Source: Methanoregula sp. PtaU1.Bin051 (GTDB taxonomy: Archaea > Halobacteriota > Methanomicrobia > Methanomicrobiales > Methanospirillaceae). From it: 58,051 nucleotides of DNA. Location of the stretch: the NCBI GenBank assembly GCA_002067895.1, contig MVRE01000023.1:1-58051 (forward strand), written 5' to 3'. The notes under the pieces were generated by a model that saw only the letters and a list, made by a program, of their open reading frames with translations, was not told the DNA's origin and did not search any database. The translations under genes and the position numbers were made by a program. Shown here in pieces: positions 33,020-42,547 of this stretch. The first letter of the stretch is position 1. Each line of letters starts with the position of its first letter.

Positions 33020-34048
33020 TTATTTTCCCAATTTATACCGCAACAGTGCAGCAATACCGCCTAGGGCATCCAGCCGTTCGCCGGGTTCGAAAGCGGATGA
33101 CAGGACGATAATCTTCGCCCGCATCCCCTCCGCCTTTTCGATGAGCCGTGTGACAGTTGCATCATGCAGCAGTGTGTCCGTAATGATAACCTGTTCGGCA
33201 GCGCCATATCCAATGGCATCGGCGACGTCCCGGGTACCGTATGCAACCGCACCGTCCTGCGAGATCCGCATGAGAACGTCGTCCATGAGTTTAACCTCCC
33301 TGCCGAGCTGGAGATCGCCGATGAGCTTCTCGATCGCGCCGAGCCCGATGACGTCCTGCACGGCCCCGCGCCCGATTCTACGGGTTTCTACAACGAGGAC
33401 GCGGTCCCCGACAGCGGGATTTTTCCCTTTCAGGTACTTCACGAAGTCATCCTTCACAAAACCCGGCCCGGCAATCACGAGCGGACCGGTAATGCTGGCG
33501 CAGTGGGAAACGAGCTGGTCGAAGAACGCCTGCCGCGTATTGATCTCCGCCCCTTTCCCGCTCCCCATTGTGACGGTAACAATGTTCTCGGGCCCGTACT
33601 GCCGGAGCCTGAAGAGCTCAGCCTCCCCCTCTTCGATGGTAAGGATATGGATTACACCGTAAACCGATGCCTTCACCGCCCGGTCGATCCGATCAAGGTC
33701 AACCTGCCGCCACCGCCGGATCACCGAGATCTCGTAGCCGGTCTCGACATTGAGGGTATGGTGGGAGCCCGCATCCACCCCGTGCTCGATTATCCCGCTG
33801 ATCCGGAGGCGCACACCGTGAACGGAGAATTCTGCCCGCTCCACCCGGATCCCGAGCCGGACCGGCCGCTTCTCCACCTTCTCGGGCCGGATCTTGTCAG
33901 AGGCTGACTCTACGCTCCGGAGCGTTGTAGCAAAGACAAGGTCGCCGGGAGCTATTAAGTGTTGCAGGTGCCACAGGTCATCGATACTCTCCGGCAACAG
34001 CCGGATCTCGCCATAATCTCCCCTCATCTCGCAATGTTCAGCTTTCAT
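33020..34048 (-). CDS. pelA: Pelota (Dom34) ribosome-rescue factor
   Basis: The 342-residue protein has the three Pelota domains. The N-terminal Sm-like domain includes GEIRLLPESIDDLWHLQHLI and PGDLVFATTLRS. The middle domain reads ITGPLVIAGPGFVKDDFVKYL, and the C-terminal domain ends QVIITDTLLHDATVTRLIEKA. It lacks the GGQ motif of release factors, as expected. With ABCE1 it splits stalled ribosomes. Its start overlaps the stop of the NFACT gene by four bases (ATGA), so the two are coupled. An internal ATG at 34027 is an alternative start. Confidence 0.95.
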   Translation of the reverse strand: MKAEHCEMRGDYGEIRLLPESIDDLWHLQHLIAPGDLVFATTLRSVESASDKIRPEKVEKRPVRLGIRVERAEFSVHGVRLRISGIIEHGVDAGSHHTLNVETGYEISVIRRWRQVDLDRIDRAVKASVYGVIHILTIEEGEAELFRLRQYGPENIVTVTMGSGKGAEINTRQAFFDQLVSHCASITGPLVIAGPGFVKDDFVKYLKGKNPAVGDRVLVVETRRIGRGAVQDVIGLGAIEKLIGDLQLGREVKLMDDVLMRISQDGAVAYGTRDVADAIGYGAAEQVIITDTLLHDATVTRLIEKAEGMRAKIIVLSSAFEPGERLDALGGIAALLRYKLGK

Positions 34049-35931
34049 GCTGCATCCACGATATCCGAGCCGCCCGGCGGTACGAACGCTGCGACCGCAT
34101 CGGTGTTCAGGACAGTTTTGATGCCCCTGAACTCGTCCTCGCCGGCCTTCTCTCGCAGGATCCGTAGTACCTTTTTTGCCACATCGTTCGGTTCGAACTG
34201 GCCGGGCCTTAACTCAACAAGGATCTTTGTCCGTGCCATGACGGCCGATGGCGGCCCGCCGATCACGGCGGCCTGCGGCTCGAGCTGGAGCCCGATCGCC
34301 ACCGAGAGCGGCACGTTCCAATAGTATGTCCGCTCGCCACGGACAATAAATGAACCCTTCGCAACGAACTCCCCGTGCTCCGCGGTCTTGCTCACCTGGT
34401 CCGGCCGGGCACTGTATACATCCGCGGAGAAGTGCCCGCTCTTCCATGCGCCGGAATAAGACGCCGCGAACCGCGCGACCTCATCCATTTTTTCCGTCTT
34501 TCCTTTCACCAGTACAACACTTGCCCCGTGAACATCAGCGTGGACAAAGGTATCGCCGCCCGCCATGTACTTCTTTACCAGTTCCTCGTTCTGGGATGCG
34601 TCCCGGCCACCGAGCACGACAACACCGTCGCTGGTTACGAACCAGCGGAACCGGTGGTACCACTGTTTTTTCAGTGCTGTGATTTCGCGCCTCGCAGGCT
34701 TTTTCCGTACTACCGTTTTTGCCATCGCGGCAAGGGCCCCCTCTTTCTTCCGTTTAAACTTCTTGATCTCTTCATAGTACCGGCCGGCGTTCTGCTCAAC
34801 CCCCTCGTTCACAAGGATCATGACCCTTTCGCCAAGGTCAAGCTCAATTGCAGCCTTGTCCGGGTGAACGCCGACAATCCTCGCTGCCATGCCCGTCGGA
34901 TTCTTTTTTATAATCCCTGCAATCTCCTGCCACGACCGCTTCCTGCTCTCTTTCGAAAGCGTCTCGATCACCCTGGAGACGAGAGGATAATTCTCGTAGA
35001 TGGCAGATACGATCCGTTCCGCTTTCGCAATCTTCGCATCGAATTTCCTTACCGCATCCTGCTGATGACGGCGGATCATCTCGTCTTTTGGGATCTTCTC
35101 CTTCTTTGCCCGGGTTACTGCAGCTCTTGTCGTCGGGTAGAAAGCATCCAGTGCCTCGTTGAATGAGGGGTAAGGTATCCTGTTTTCTGTGTCATCCAGC
35201 TGTACCGGATTGCAGCTTTTCTCCGAAATAGCGGGCGCACGGTGGCGGATCACCTTGTCGAAAAGATCCCTTATTGCATGGTAGAGTGGCACGGGGTCAG
35301 CGGCGTTTGCCGGGAATGTCTTTTCCATACCTGCTTTTTTGCAGACATATTCAGCGTACGTCCCTCCCAGCATGCACCCGATGGCGAGCGCCCGCACGAG
35401 ATCCCGGTTATCGTTTTTTAAAAATTCCTCAAACTTCTCTTCCGATTCTGTCGGGTCGCTTCCGCTCACGACGTACCGGGCACCGGTAACAATATCCCGG
35501 TCTTTGAACCTGTGTGATACGAGCGGTTTTATTATCCTGTCCGATCCGTCGGCCAGTATCACGTTCCCGTCATCGTAGAGCTCGATAATGAGCCGGAACG
35601 TCGTATCCCCTTTCCCGATCTCAAAGAGCAGGATCCGCTCCAGTCCGTTCTGCCGGATCGAGAGCACTTTTCCGCCGGAGATATATTTGCGCAGCAGCAT
35701 CGCAAACTGCGGCGGGTTCTTGGGCGGTTCGGGAAGTCCCTTTACAAGGTGCGCCCGTCTGCCCGCCTCGATTATCAGCAGGTACTTGGCCCGGTTCTCA
35801 CCATTGAGCCGGATGCCGAGCGTCCGGGGATCGAACTGGTATACCTTGTCGATCCAGAGCGGCAGCTTCTCCTGCAGCTCTGACACGACCGCCATTACGT
35901 CAATCCCGCTCATACCGGCAACGGTAGCCAT
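34045..35931 (-). CDS. NFACT/Rqc2-like ribosome quality-control factor
   Basis: The 628-residue protein has the NFACT architecture. The N-terminal domain begins MSGIDVMAVVSELQEKLPLW and contains RTLGIRLNG and RKYISGGKVLSIRQNGLERI (in part). The middle HhH/coiled-coil part (KIAKAERIVSAIYENYPLVS) is followed by the NFACT-R (DUF814) domain, with WYHRFRWFVTSDGVVVLGGR, NEELVKKYM and DTFVHADVHGASVV. Such proteins bind the 50S subunit carrying a stalled peptidyl-tRNA. ATG 35931 or ATG 35913 could be the start; longer frames extend into the divergent gene. The stop overlaps the Pelota start. Confidence 0.9.
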   Translation of the reverse strand: MATVAGMSGIDVMAVVSELQEKLPLWIDKVYQFDPRTLGIRLNGENRAKYLLIIEAGRRAHLVKGLPEPPKNPPQFAMLLRKYISGGKVLSIRQNGLERILLFEIGKGDTTFRLIIELYDDGNVILADGSDRIIKPLVSHRFKDRDIVTGARYVVSGSDPTESEEKFEEFLKNDNRDLVRALAIGCMLGGTYAEYVCKKAGMEKTFPANAADPVPLYHAIRDLFDKVIRHRAPAISEKSCNPVQLDDTENRIPYPSFNEALDAFYPTTRAAVTRAKKEKIPKDEMIRRHQQDAVRKFDAKIAKAERIVSAIYENYPLVSRVIETLSKESRKRSWQEIAGIIKKNPTGMAARIVGVHPDKAAIELDLGERVMILVNEGVEQNAGRYYEEIKKFKRKKEGALAAMAKTVVRKKPARREITALKKQWYHRFRWFVTSDGVVVLGGRDASQNEELVKKYMAGGDTFVHADVHGASVVLVKGKTEKMDEVARFAASYSGAWKSGHFSADVYSARPDQVSKTAEHGEFVAKGSFIVRGERTYYWNVPLSVAIGLQLEPQAAVIGGPPSAVMARTKILVELRPGQFEPNDVAKKVLRILREKAGEDEFRGIKTVLNTDAVAAFVPPGGSDIVDAA

Positions 35932-35993
35932 CGGATATACCAAATTACATATGGCTTGCGCACCTAAAAATAAGTCTACGTAATGGAGGAGCC

Positions 35994-36362
35994 ATGAGCG
36001 ACGGCGAGACGACCGGGCAGCCCGAACTGACAAAAAAACAGAAGACGAAACTCGAGAAGCAGGGGGAGCATATCGACCGCATAAAAAGGACCCTGATCGC
36101 CTCCCTGCTCGGAATGTTTGTCGGTATACTTTCCTTCTATTCCGGCGGTACACCCGATGCAACCGGCCTCCAGAACAACGGGCTTCTCGCATTCATGCTT
36201 ATGCTGGCCGCGATCGTCATCCAGAAACATGTCTTCATGTTTGCCGGTATCGACACCGCAAAACTCGGCGGCAAGGACTGGTTCTACCAGGGGTTCATGA
36301 CATTTGCCCTCTGGTTCATGACCTGGGCCATCCTCCTCTCGTCGCACTTGCCCATATCCTGA
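35994..36362 (+). CDS. Archaeal EMC6-like membrane protein
   Basis: The 122-residue protein has a charged cytoplasmic N-terminus and three hydrophobic segments. The family pattern is RTLIASLLGMFVGILSFYSG, then GLLAFMLMLAAIVIQKH, then GGKDWFYQGFMTFALWFMTW. This matches the archaeal EMC6 group, thought to help insert membrane proteins as part of an EMC/GET-like holo-insertase. It lies 62 bases from the divergent NFACT start and 24 bases before ABCE1 on the same strand, so it is probably co-transcribed with ABCE1. Confidence 0.82.
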   Translation: MSDGETTGQPELTKKQKTKLEKQGEHIDRIKRTLIASLLGMFVGILSFYSGGTPDATGLQNNGLLAFMLMLAAIVIQKHVFMFAGIDTAKLGGKDWFYQGFMTFALWFMTWAILLSSHLPIS

Positions 36363-36386
36363 CAAAAATCCCTTTCCTGATCGCCC

Positions 36387-38159
36387 ATGCGGATAGCAGT
36401 TGTTCACAAGGACCGATGCCATAGCAAGAAATGCGGTACCGAATGCATTGTCTACTGCCCCCGGGTCAGGACAGGTGACGAGACGGTGATCCTGGGCGAG
36501 GACGGCAAGGCATTCGTATCAGAAGAGCTCTGCGTAGGCTGCGGCATCTGCATCAAGAAATGCCCGTTTGAGGCTATTGATATCGTCAGTCTCCCTGAGG
36601 AACTGGCGCACCCCACCCATCGGTACGGGAAGAACGGTTTTGCACTCTATGGTCTGCCGATCCCTATAGAAGGCAAAGTGACCGGCATCCTTGGTGCAAA
36701 CGGCATCGGCAAGAGCACTACAATCCGGATTCTCGCCGGACAGCTCCGCCCGAATCTCGGGAACTTTGATAACGAGGTCGCATGGGAAGAGATCCTGAAA
36801 CAATACGCAGGCACCGAGCTCTTCGAGTATCTCCAGACCGTTGCAAAGAAGGGCATCAGGGTTGCAACTAAACCGCAGTACATTGACTACATCCCGAAAA
36901 TGTTCACAGGCACGGTAGAAGACCTGCTGACAACAACCGATGAACGGGGAAAACTTGCTGACCTGACTGCGGCCCTCCGGCTGGACAGCATCAGGGATCA
37001 CCCGATCGGCTCTCTGTCAGGAGGGGAACTCCAGCGGGTGGCGATCGCCGCCTGCCTCGCACGTGCTGCCGACTTCTATTTCTTCGATGAGATTACGCCG
37101 TTCCTGGACATCTACCAGCGGATCGCAGCGGCAAAGCTGATCCGTAATCTTGCCCTCACCCGCCCGGTCGTGATTGTAGAGCATGACCTAGCAATCCTCG
37201 ACATGCTGGCCGACACAGTCCATATCGGGTATGGCAAGCCTGCGGTCTTCGGTATCATCACCCGGCCCAAGGGCGTCCGCGTGGGGATTAACCAGTATCT
37301 CGATGGCTACCTCCCGGAAGAGAATGTCCGGTTCCGCGAAACACAGGTTGTTTTCGAAAAAAGGGCACATGAGAAAGGATCGGCACGGCAGGACCTTGCG
37401 GAAATCCCGGCCTTAACCAAGCAGTACGAATCCTTCCGGCTGACAGTCACCGGCGGGACAATCCGGTGCGGCGAGGTTCTTGGTGTCGTCGGGGCAAACG
37501 GGACCGGTAAAAGCACGTTTGCAAAACTCCTTGCGGGCGTGGAAAAGCCGGATACAGGATCGGTTGAGACGACGCTGAAGATCTCGTACAAACCCCAGTA
37601 TATCAAGGGTGACAACACCGATACGGTCGAGATGTACCTCCGGTCAATCACGACAAAATTCGATTCCTCCTATTACCAGCACGAGATTATCGAAGCCCTC
37701 GCCCTCCAGCCCATCCTGCAGTCGGGGATCGATATCCTGTCCGGGGGAGAACTCCAGCGGGTCGCGATTGCCGCCTGCCTTTCGCAGGAAGCGGATCTCT
37801 ATATCCTCGATGAGCCCTCCGCTCACCTCGACGTCGAGCAGCGGGTGAAGGTTACACGGCTCATCAAGCACCATGCTGAAGGAAAAGAGGCAGGGATCCT
37901 GGTCATCGATCATGACATTTACCTAATCGACATGATTAGCGAGCGGATTCTCGTTTTCGAAGGGGAACCTGGAAGGGAATGCACCGCTGCAGGCCCGTTC
38001 GACATGCGGATCGGTATGAACAGGTTTTTAAGGGTTCTCGATGTGACGTTCCGGCGCGATCAGAGCGGCAGGCCGCGGATAAACAAACCGGAGTCTTTCC
38101 TTGACCGTGAACAGAAAGCAAACGGAGAATATTATTACTATACCGCTGATGCCGTATAG
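36387..38159 (+). CDS. rli: ABCE1/RLI ribosome-recycling ATPase
   Basis: The 590-residue protein has the Fe-S domain (CHSKKCGTECIVYCP and CVGCGICIKKCPFEA) followed by two ABC ATPase domains. Domain one has Walker A GANGIGKST and signature LSGGELQR. Domain two has GANGTGKST and signature LSGGELQR, with DEPSAHLDVEQR. This is the full archaeal ABCE1, which splits 70S ribosomes after termination or, with Pelota, after stalling. It is adjacent to the divergent NFACT-Pelota operon, linking recycling and rescue genes. Confidence 0.96.
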   Translation: MRIAVVHKDRCHSKKCGTECIVYCPRVRTGDETVILGEDGKAFVSEELCVGCGICIKKCPFEAIDIVSLPEELAHPTHRYGKNGFALYGLPIPIEGKVTGILGANGIGKSTTIRILAGQLRPNLGNFDNEVAWEEILKQYAGTELFEYLQTVAKKGIRVATKPQYIDYIPKMFTGTVEDLLTTTDERGKLADLTAALRLDSIRDHPIGSLSGGELQRVAIAACLARAADFYFFDEITPFLDIYQRIAAAKLIRNLALTRPVVIVEHDLAILDMLADTVHIGYGKPAVFGIITRPKGVRVGINQYLDGYLPEENVRFRETQVVFEKRAHEKGSARQDLAEIPALTKQYESFRLTVTGGTIRCGEVLGVVGANGTGKSTFAKLLAGVEKPDTGSVETTLKISYKPQYIKGDNTDTVEMYLRSITTKFDSSYYQHEIIEALALQPILQSGIDILSGGELQRVAIAACLSQEADLYILDEPSAHLDVEQRVKVTRLIKHHAEGKEAGILVIDHDIYLIDMISERILVFEGEPGRECTAAGPFDMRIGMNRFLRVLDVTFRRDQSGRPRINKPESFLDREQKANGEYYYYTADAV

Positions 38160-38180
38160 TAAGAATACTCCCTGATTAAT

Positions 38181-39428
38181 TCATTTGCGGAACCTTGAGA
38201 TCAAATCCGAAATGAAATTTGTCAGGATCTCAAAGAGCGAGGATGCCTTTTTTTCCGGCTTGATCTCTTCCGTCGGGACCGGTGTCGCTATAGAAGTAAC
38301 AGGGGGAGGCGTGGTTGTTGGTGTTGCCGTGACCTGTGCCGTTGTTGTCTGGTTCAGGATCATGATGGTGACAACGGGGGCTGCCGTTTCCTGTTCATAG
38401 TACCCGACAGATCCCTGAGTCGCAAACCAGAGCCGGCCCTTTGCGTCCATAAAGAGCCATCGGACAATTGTTGATGTACCGATCCCTTCAAACCGCCCGA
38501 GATAACCGGCAACCACCCCATCCCGCCAGAAAAATATCCCGTCATCCGTGCCTATGTACAAGGTTCCGTCAGTCCCGGCAGCGATATCGTTGATTTCCAC
38601 CTGCTTCTGCGTGAGATCCGATACCGTGAGGACTGGTACCCAGTCCCTTGCCGGTGTGTACCGGGTCACGGCACTTTCATTAAAGAAATAAACGCCTCCC
38701 ATCGGATCCTGCCTCACGTGGTTGCGGAGTGGAAGCACATTTGTATCAACATCGATCCGTAAAAACGTAACAGGGTCAGCCTGAGAAGGTATCATCCAGA
38801 TTCCGTTATTCTCTGTAGCGATGATGAGGGAATCGTTCCTCGGATCCAGTGCCATGCTGTCGATATCGTAAAAGCCGGGACCGCCTTTTGAGAACGGCTG
38901 GAACCAGGTCCAGGAGCCATTGGAAACCCGGTGGATCGCAGTACTGCCGGTTGCCACCCACATTGTCTCACCCCAGCGCTGGAACGCTTTGATCCGGGTA
39001 TCTTTCAGGAGCTGCTGGTCACGGATTGTCTGGTATGTTGCCCCGTTGAAGATCTGGATGCCCCCGGAATACCCAATCCAGAGGTTTCCCGCCGGATCAT
39101 ATTCGATCGCGGTGATGAAGTCATCCAGCAGCCCCTCGCTGAGGTTAACGCGGTTCACATGGCGGGTGCTCCAGCTTCCGTTGTAGTCCGATAGCCCGAA
39201 TGCGGTCGCAAAAAGGACGTCCCCGCTCTTTCCGTTGATCGCATCGTTGATCTGGTCACTGTGGATGAAGCCGGAAGCCGGTATAAAAAGCCGGATTACA
39301 GGAGATGGCGATGCCTGTCTGTCTGCAGATGATACCGTCATGTTTGCCGTACTGGCAAGAGCGGGTACCGAAATACAGCACAGCGCCAGGACAACGCAGA
39401 CGATATCAGATATCCCTGCTCGAACCAT
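38181..39428 (-). CDS. Secreted beta-propeller protein at the end of the chemotaxis operon
   Basis: The 415-residue protein has a signal peptide (cleavage near ALAST, about residue 26) and two-component-regulator-propeller-like repeats. Examples are DPAGNLWIGYSGGIQIFNG, TDGTLYIGTDDGIFFWRDG and DAKGRLWFATQGSVGYYE. A Thr/Pro-rich linker follows, then a short amphipathic C-terminus (SLFEILTNFISDLISRFRK) with no clear transmembrane segment. No histidine kinase or other output domain is attached. Its start codon overlaps the 3' end of cheD by 23 bases, so it is the last gene of the che operon. It may be an exported sensing or structural module, which is inference. Confidence 0.75.
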   Translation of the reverse strand: MVRAGISDIVCVVLALCCISVPALASTANMTVSSADRQASPSPVIRLFIPASGFIHSDQINDAINGKSGDVLFATAFGLSDYNGSWSTRHVNRVNLSEGLLDDFITAIEYDPAGNLWIGYSGGIQIFNGATYQTIRDQQLLKDTRIKAFQRWGETMWVATGSTAIHRVSNGSWTWFQPFSKGGPGFYDIDSMALDPRNDSLIIATENNGIWMIPSQADPVTFLRIDVDTNVLPLRNHVRQDPMGGVYFFNESAVTRYTPARDWVPVLTVSDLTQKQVEINDIAAGTDGTLYIGTDDGIFFWRDGVVAGYLGRFEGIGTSTIVRWLFMDAKGRLWFATQGSVGYYEQETAAPVVTIMILNQTTTAQVTATPTTTPPPVTSIATPVPTEEIKPEKKASSLFEILTNFISDLISRFRK

Positions 39429-39897
39429 TCGCCAACCTGACCGTCACCCTGCCATTCTCATAGGGGACAAAGTAAACGGATCGTCCCATCTTTCCACCGG
39501 TATCATCCGCTGCGATCCGGATATTGTGTTCGGCAAGGAGGTCTTTTACCTTTTCAATATTGCGCTGCCCGATGTTCATTGAAGCGGAAAATGCCTCGAA
39601 CATCGTAGCGCCCCCGGCTATCTTGGCAACAAGCGATTTCTTCTTGGAGCCGTTGACCGTCAGTTCGTTGATCAGGAGTGGAATTGCGGTATCCGCGTAT
39701 TTGCCAGGTCGATCTGTGCGCCCCGAACTCTCGGGAAGCATGATATGGACCATTGCCCCTATCTTTTTTTCCGGATCAAAGAGCGTAAGGCCGATGCAGG
39801 ACCCAAGACCGATCGAGGCCATCCGGAACGTACCGATCCGGTACTCTCCGATCCCTATCATGACGGCCTGGTCAGTTTGTGGGGGGGTGTTGTTCAT
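39406..39897 (-). CDS. cheD: Chemotaxis protein CheD (receptor glutamine deamidase)
   Basis: The 163-residue protein has the catalytic layout of CheD: the Cys in LGSCIGLTLFD, the His in AMVHIMLPE and the Thr/Asn region GGATMFEAFSA. It deamidates receptor glutamines and binds CheC, which lies just upstream (11 bases). In archaea it also contacts CheF. It is in the che operon and its 3' end overlaps the propeller gene. Confidence 0.93.
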   Translation of the reverse strand: MNNTPPQTDQAVMIGIGEYRIGTFRMASIGLGSCIGLTLFDPEKKIGAMVHIMLPESSGRTDRPGKYADTAIPLLINELTVNGSKKKSLVAKIAGGATMFEAFSASMNIGQRNIEKVKDLLAEHNIRIAADDTGGKMGRSVYFVPYENGRVTVRLANGSSRDI

Positions 39898-39907
39898 GAT
39901 TGCGGCA

Positions 39908-40522
39908 TCAGGCAGCAGGTTTCATCATCTGTTCAAGAAGGAGAACGATCTTTTTTAAGGAGCTGCTCTCCGGCATGAGGATGATATCGCTGTCGATCTT
40001 ATGTTCTGCACAGATAAGATCGGTCCGGAAGAGGAGCACTTCATCGACATCCTCGGCCATCTGGGCGATTAAGGACTGCATCGCTGCATGGGCCATATCC
40101 ACGACCAGCGAGGGGGGTGAGGGAAGCATCACAAATCCAAGAAGCTCCGCAGTCGCATCGAGGTATGCCGACACCATGATGTTGCCGACTTCCCGAAGGG
40201 CGCTCTCGTCCATCTCGTTGAGCGCACGATCCATCTCCGTCATTCCCAGCATGGTGTTTGTGATCCGGATGGCGGAGTCCCTGGAAACGTAGAATACGAC
40301 ATAACCCCCGTGCGGGATCTCCCCCTGAAGCTCGAATGCAACCATGGCAGAGGGATCTTCCCCGATATGGTCTGAGAGTCTCGCAATATCGATGGCAACA
40401 ACCTTGGGAACGCTCATCTCAACCGTACTGTTCAACATCTGGGAGAGGGTTGTCGCAGCGTGTGCGGCACCGATATTTCCCAGCTCCTGTAACGCATCTT
40501 TCTGGACTTCTGATAATCTCAT
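39908..40522 (-). CDS. cheC: CheY-P phosphatase CheC
   Basis: The 204-residue protein has two copies of the CheC/CheX active-site motif: QELGNIGAAHAATTLS near the N-terminus and REVGNIMVSAYLDAT in the middle, each with the Glu and Asn that attack the CheY phosphate. It lies 9 bases downstream of cheA and directly upstream of cheD, matching the known CheC-CheD partnership. Confidence 0.93.
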   Translation of the reverse strand: MRLSEVQKDALQELGNIGAAHAATTLSQMLNSTVEMSVPKVVAIDIARLSDHIGEDPSAMVAFELQGEIPHGGYVVFYVSRDSAIRITNTMLGMTEMDRALNEMDESALREVGNIMVSAYLDATAELLGFVMLPSPPSLVVDMAHAAMQSLIAQMAEDVDEVLLFRTDLICAEHKIDSDIILMPESSSLKKIVLLLEQMMKPAA

Positions 40523-40531
40523 GGCCGGCTC

Positions 40532-42547
40532 CTATATCATGGTGTTAATATCGAGGACGGGTACGACATCCCCGTCACCGAGAATGGTCAGGCCGCTGAT
40601 GCCACGGATGTTTCCGATGAAACCGGAGAGGGGTTTTACTACGACTTCCTGTTTTCCTTCGACAACAGTGACCGGGATCGAGCATTTACGCTTCTGGTAC
40701 TGTACGACGATAAGGATCTCACAGTTCTCCGATGATCCGAACATGTCGTCAAGGCGGCTTATCTGGATCACCTCTTCCCGCAGGAGGATCGTTTCGTTCC
40801 TCCCGATCTGGTGAGCTGCAGCTTTGTCGAAGTTTGCGACCTCGATAATGCTGTTGATGGGAATGGCAACCCGCTTGGTGTTGATCCGGACGATCATGAC
40901 ATCGACAATAGCCATCGTGGGTGGCAGCACGAGCTCGAAACTGGAGCCTTTCCCTGGCGTAGTCTCGACCCGCACTGTGCCTTTCAATGCCTCGATCGCC
41001 CGCTTGACGACATCAAGCCCGACGCCCCTGCCGCTGATATCGGTGATCTTGTCCGCAGTCGAGAACCCGGGCTGGAAGAGAAGGTCGATCGACTCTTCCA
41101 TGCTCAGCGCGTCTGCCTCTTCTTTTGTTATCAGCCCTTTTTCAATGGCTTTTGCCCTGATTTTTTCAACATTAATGCCGCCACCGTCATCGGTCAGTTC
41201 GATGATGACATTGTCGCGGTCCCGGTGTGCGGACAGTTTGACGGTTCCTTTTCTTGGTTTGCCGGCTTTTTCACGGACGTCCGGGTGTTCGATGCCATGG
41301 TTGACAGCATTCCGTATGAGGTGGAGGAGAGGATCGTTGAGTCCGTCCATCACGCTCCGGTCGAGTTCTGTTTCCCCGCCCTCCATGATGAACTCGACTT
41401 CCTTGCCATCATACTGGGCCACATCACGTACGACCCGGGGCAGCCTGTTGAAGATATGGTTGAGAGGGATCATGCGGATGTTCATCATCAGGTTCTGGAG
41501 ATCAGAGACCGATCGTTCCACCATGCCGATCGCCTCGTCCATCTCCTTGATCCTGTGCTCATCGGCAATCTGCTTGAGCCTGCCCCGGTTAATCACGAGA
41601 TCTTCGACGAGGTTCATGATATGGTCGAGCTGGTTGATATCGACCCGGAGGTGCTTGACCTCCCGTGCCTTATCCGCTGCCTGTGGTCCTTTTGCGGGGG
41701 CATTATTATTTTTATCCCCTGCAGGTGCTCCGGCTGCCGGGACCGGTGCGGGAGGTCCTGATTTTGGCAAGTCTTGACCTGCCGGTACGACCTCGACCGA
41801 CGCGATCTCGGATCCGGAAGCGGCAGTCCTGAGCGCTTCTTCCCCCGCATCGCTTGCGATCCGAACAAGGAGCGTTCCGTCACAGGTCCCTTCATCCAGC
41901 TGCTCTTTCGTTGGCGTCGAAGAAACAACGCTTCCCAACGATTCGAGATTGTTCAGGGCAATCATTGCACGTACGTCTTTCATGGCGCATTCGCCGGCTA
42001 CTGTGATCCTGACGTCGAAAAGCGGACGACCGTCACCCGAATCCGCCGTAACAGGTCCCGCAGAAGGAGCAGCAGGCGTTTTTGCCTGTTTTTTCCCGCC
42101 CTTCTTTCCCGCCTGTGCTGTCTTTACGGGCTTATCTGCAGCAGCAGCGGGAGCAGTCCCGCGGTTCCCGTCAAGCCATGTTTTGAGCGAAGCTATATAC
42201 TCGTCCGGGTTCTTGGATGAGGAGTCGCCACCAGCTTCGATATCGTCAAGCATCTCCTCAATCATATCGCTGCAGGAAAGAAGGAGGTTCCCCAGTTCCG
42301 GGGTCATCGCAGCTGTCCCGTTCCGGATCAGCTGGAAAACATCCTCCATAATATGGCAAAGGTGTTCGAGCTGTGCATAGCCCATGGATGCAGATGCGCC
42401 CTTGAGCGTATGGATCGACCTGAAGATCTCGCCAATAGCTTCAGGATCGGATCCCTTCTCGAGAATGAGAAGGTTCTTGATAATATTCTCGTGGTTTTCC
42501 CGCGATTCTGCTACAAAGAGGCCGCGGTAGGCTTCAAATTCAGACAC
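40532..42547 (-). CDS. cheA: Chemotaxis histidine kinase CheA
   Basis: The 671-residue protein has all five CheA domains. These are the P1 phosphotransfer domain with H46 in FRSIHTLKGASA, an Ala/Pro/Lys linker, P2 (about residues 175-255), P3 dimerisation (VDINQLDHIMNLVEDLVINR), the P4 kinase domain (NAVNHGIEHPDV; DDGGGIN; GRGVGLDVVKR) and P5 for coupling to CheW and receptors (near LPPTMAIVDVMIVRIN). It phosphorylates CheY and CheB. It overlaps the end of cheB by eight bases. Confidence 0.95.
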   Translation of the reverse strand: MSEFEAYRGLFVAESRENHENIIKNLLILEKGSDPEAIGEIFRSIHTLKGASASMGYAQLEHLCHIMEDVFQLIRNGTAAMTPELGNLLLSCSDMIEEMLDDIEAGGDSSSKNPDEYIASLKTWLDGNRGTAPAAAADKPVKTAQAGKKGGKKQAKTPAAPSAGPVTADSGDGRPLFDVRITVAGECAMKDVRAMIALNNLESLGSVVSSTPTKEQLDEGTCDGTLLVRIASDAGEEALRTAASGSEIASVEVVPAGQDLPKSGPPAPVPAAGAPAGDKNNNAPAKGPQAADKAREVKHLRVDINQLDHIMNLVEDLVINRGRLKQIADEHRIKEMDEAIGMVERSVSDLQNLMMNIRMIPLNHIFNRLPRVVRDVAQYDGKEVEFIMEGGETELDRSVMDGLNDPLLHLIRNAVNHGIEHPDVREKAGKPRKGTVKLSAHRDRDNVIIELTDDGGGINVEKIRAKAIEKGLITKEEADALSMEESIDLLFQPGFSTADKITDISGRGVGLDVVKRAIEALKGTVRVETTPGKGSSFELVLPPTMAIVDVMIVRINTKRVAIPINSIIEVANFDKAAAHQIGRNETILLREEVIQISRLDDMFGSSENCEILIVVQYQKRKCSIPVTVVEGKQEVVVKPLSGFIGNIRGISGLTILGDGDVVPVLDINTMI

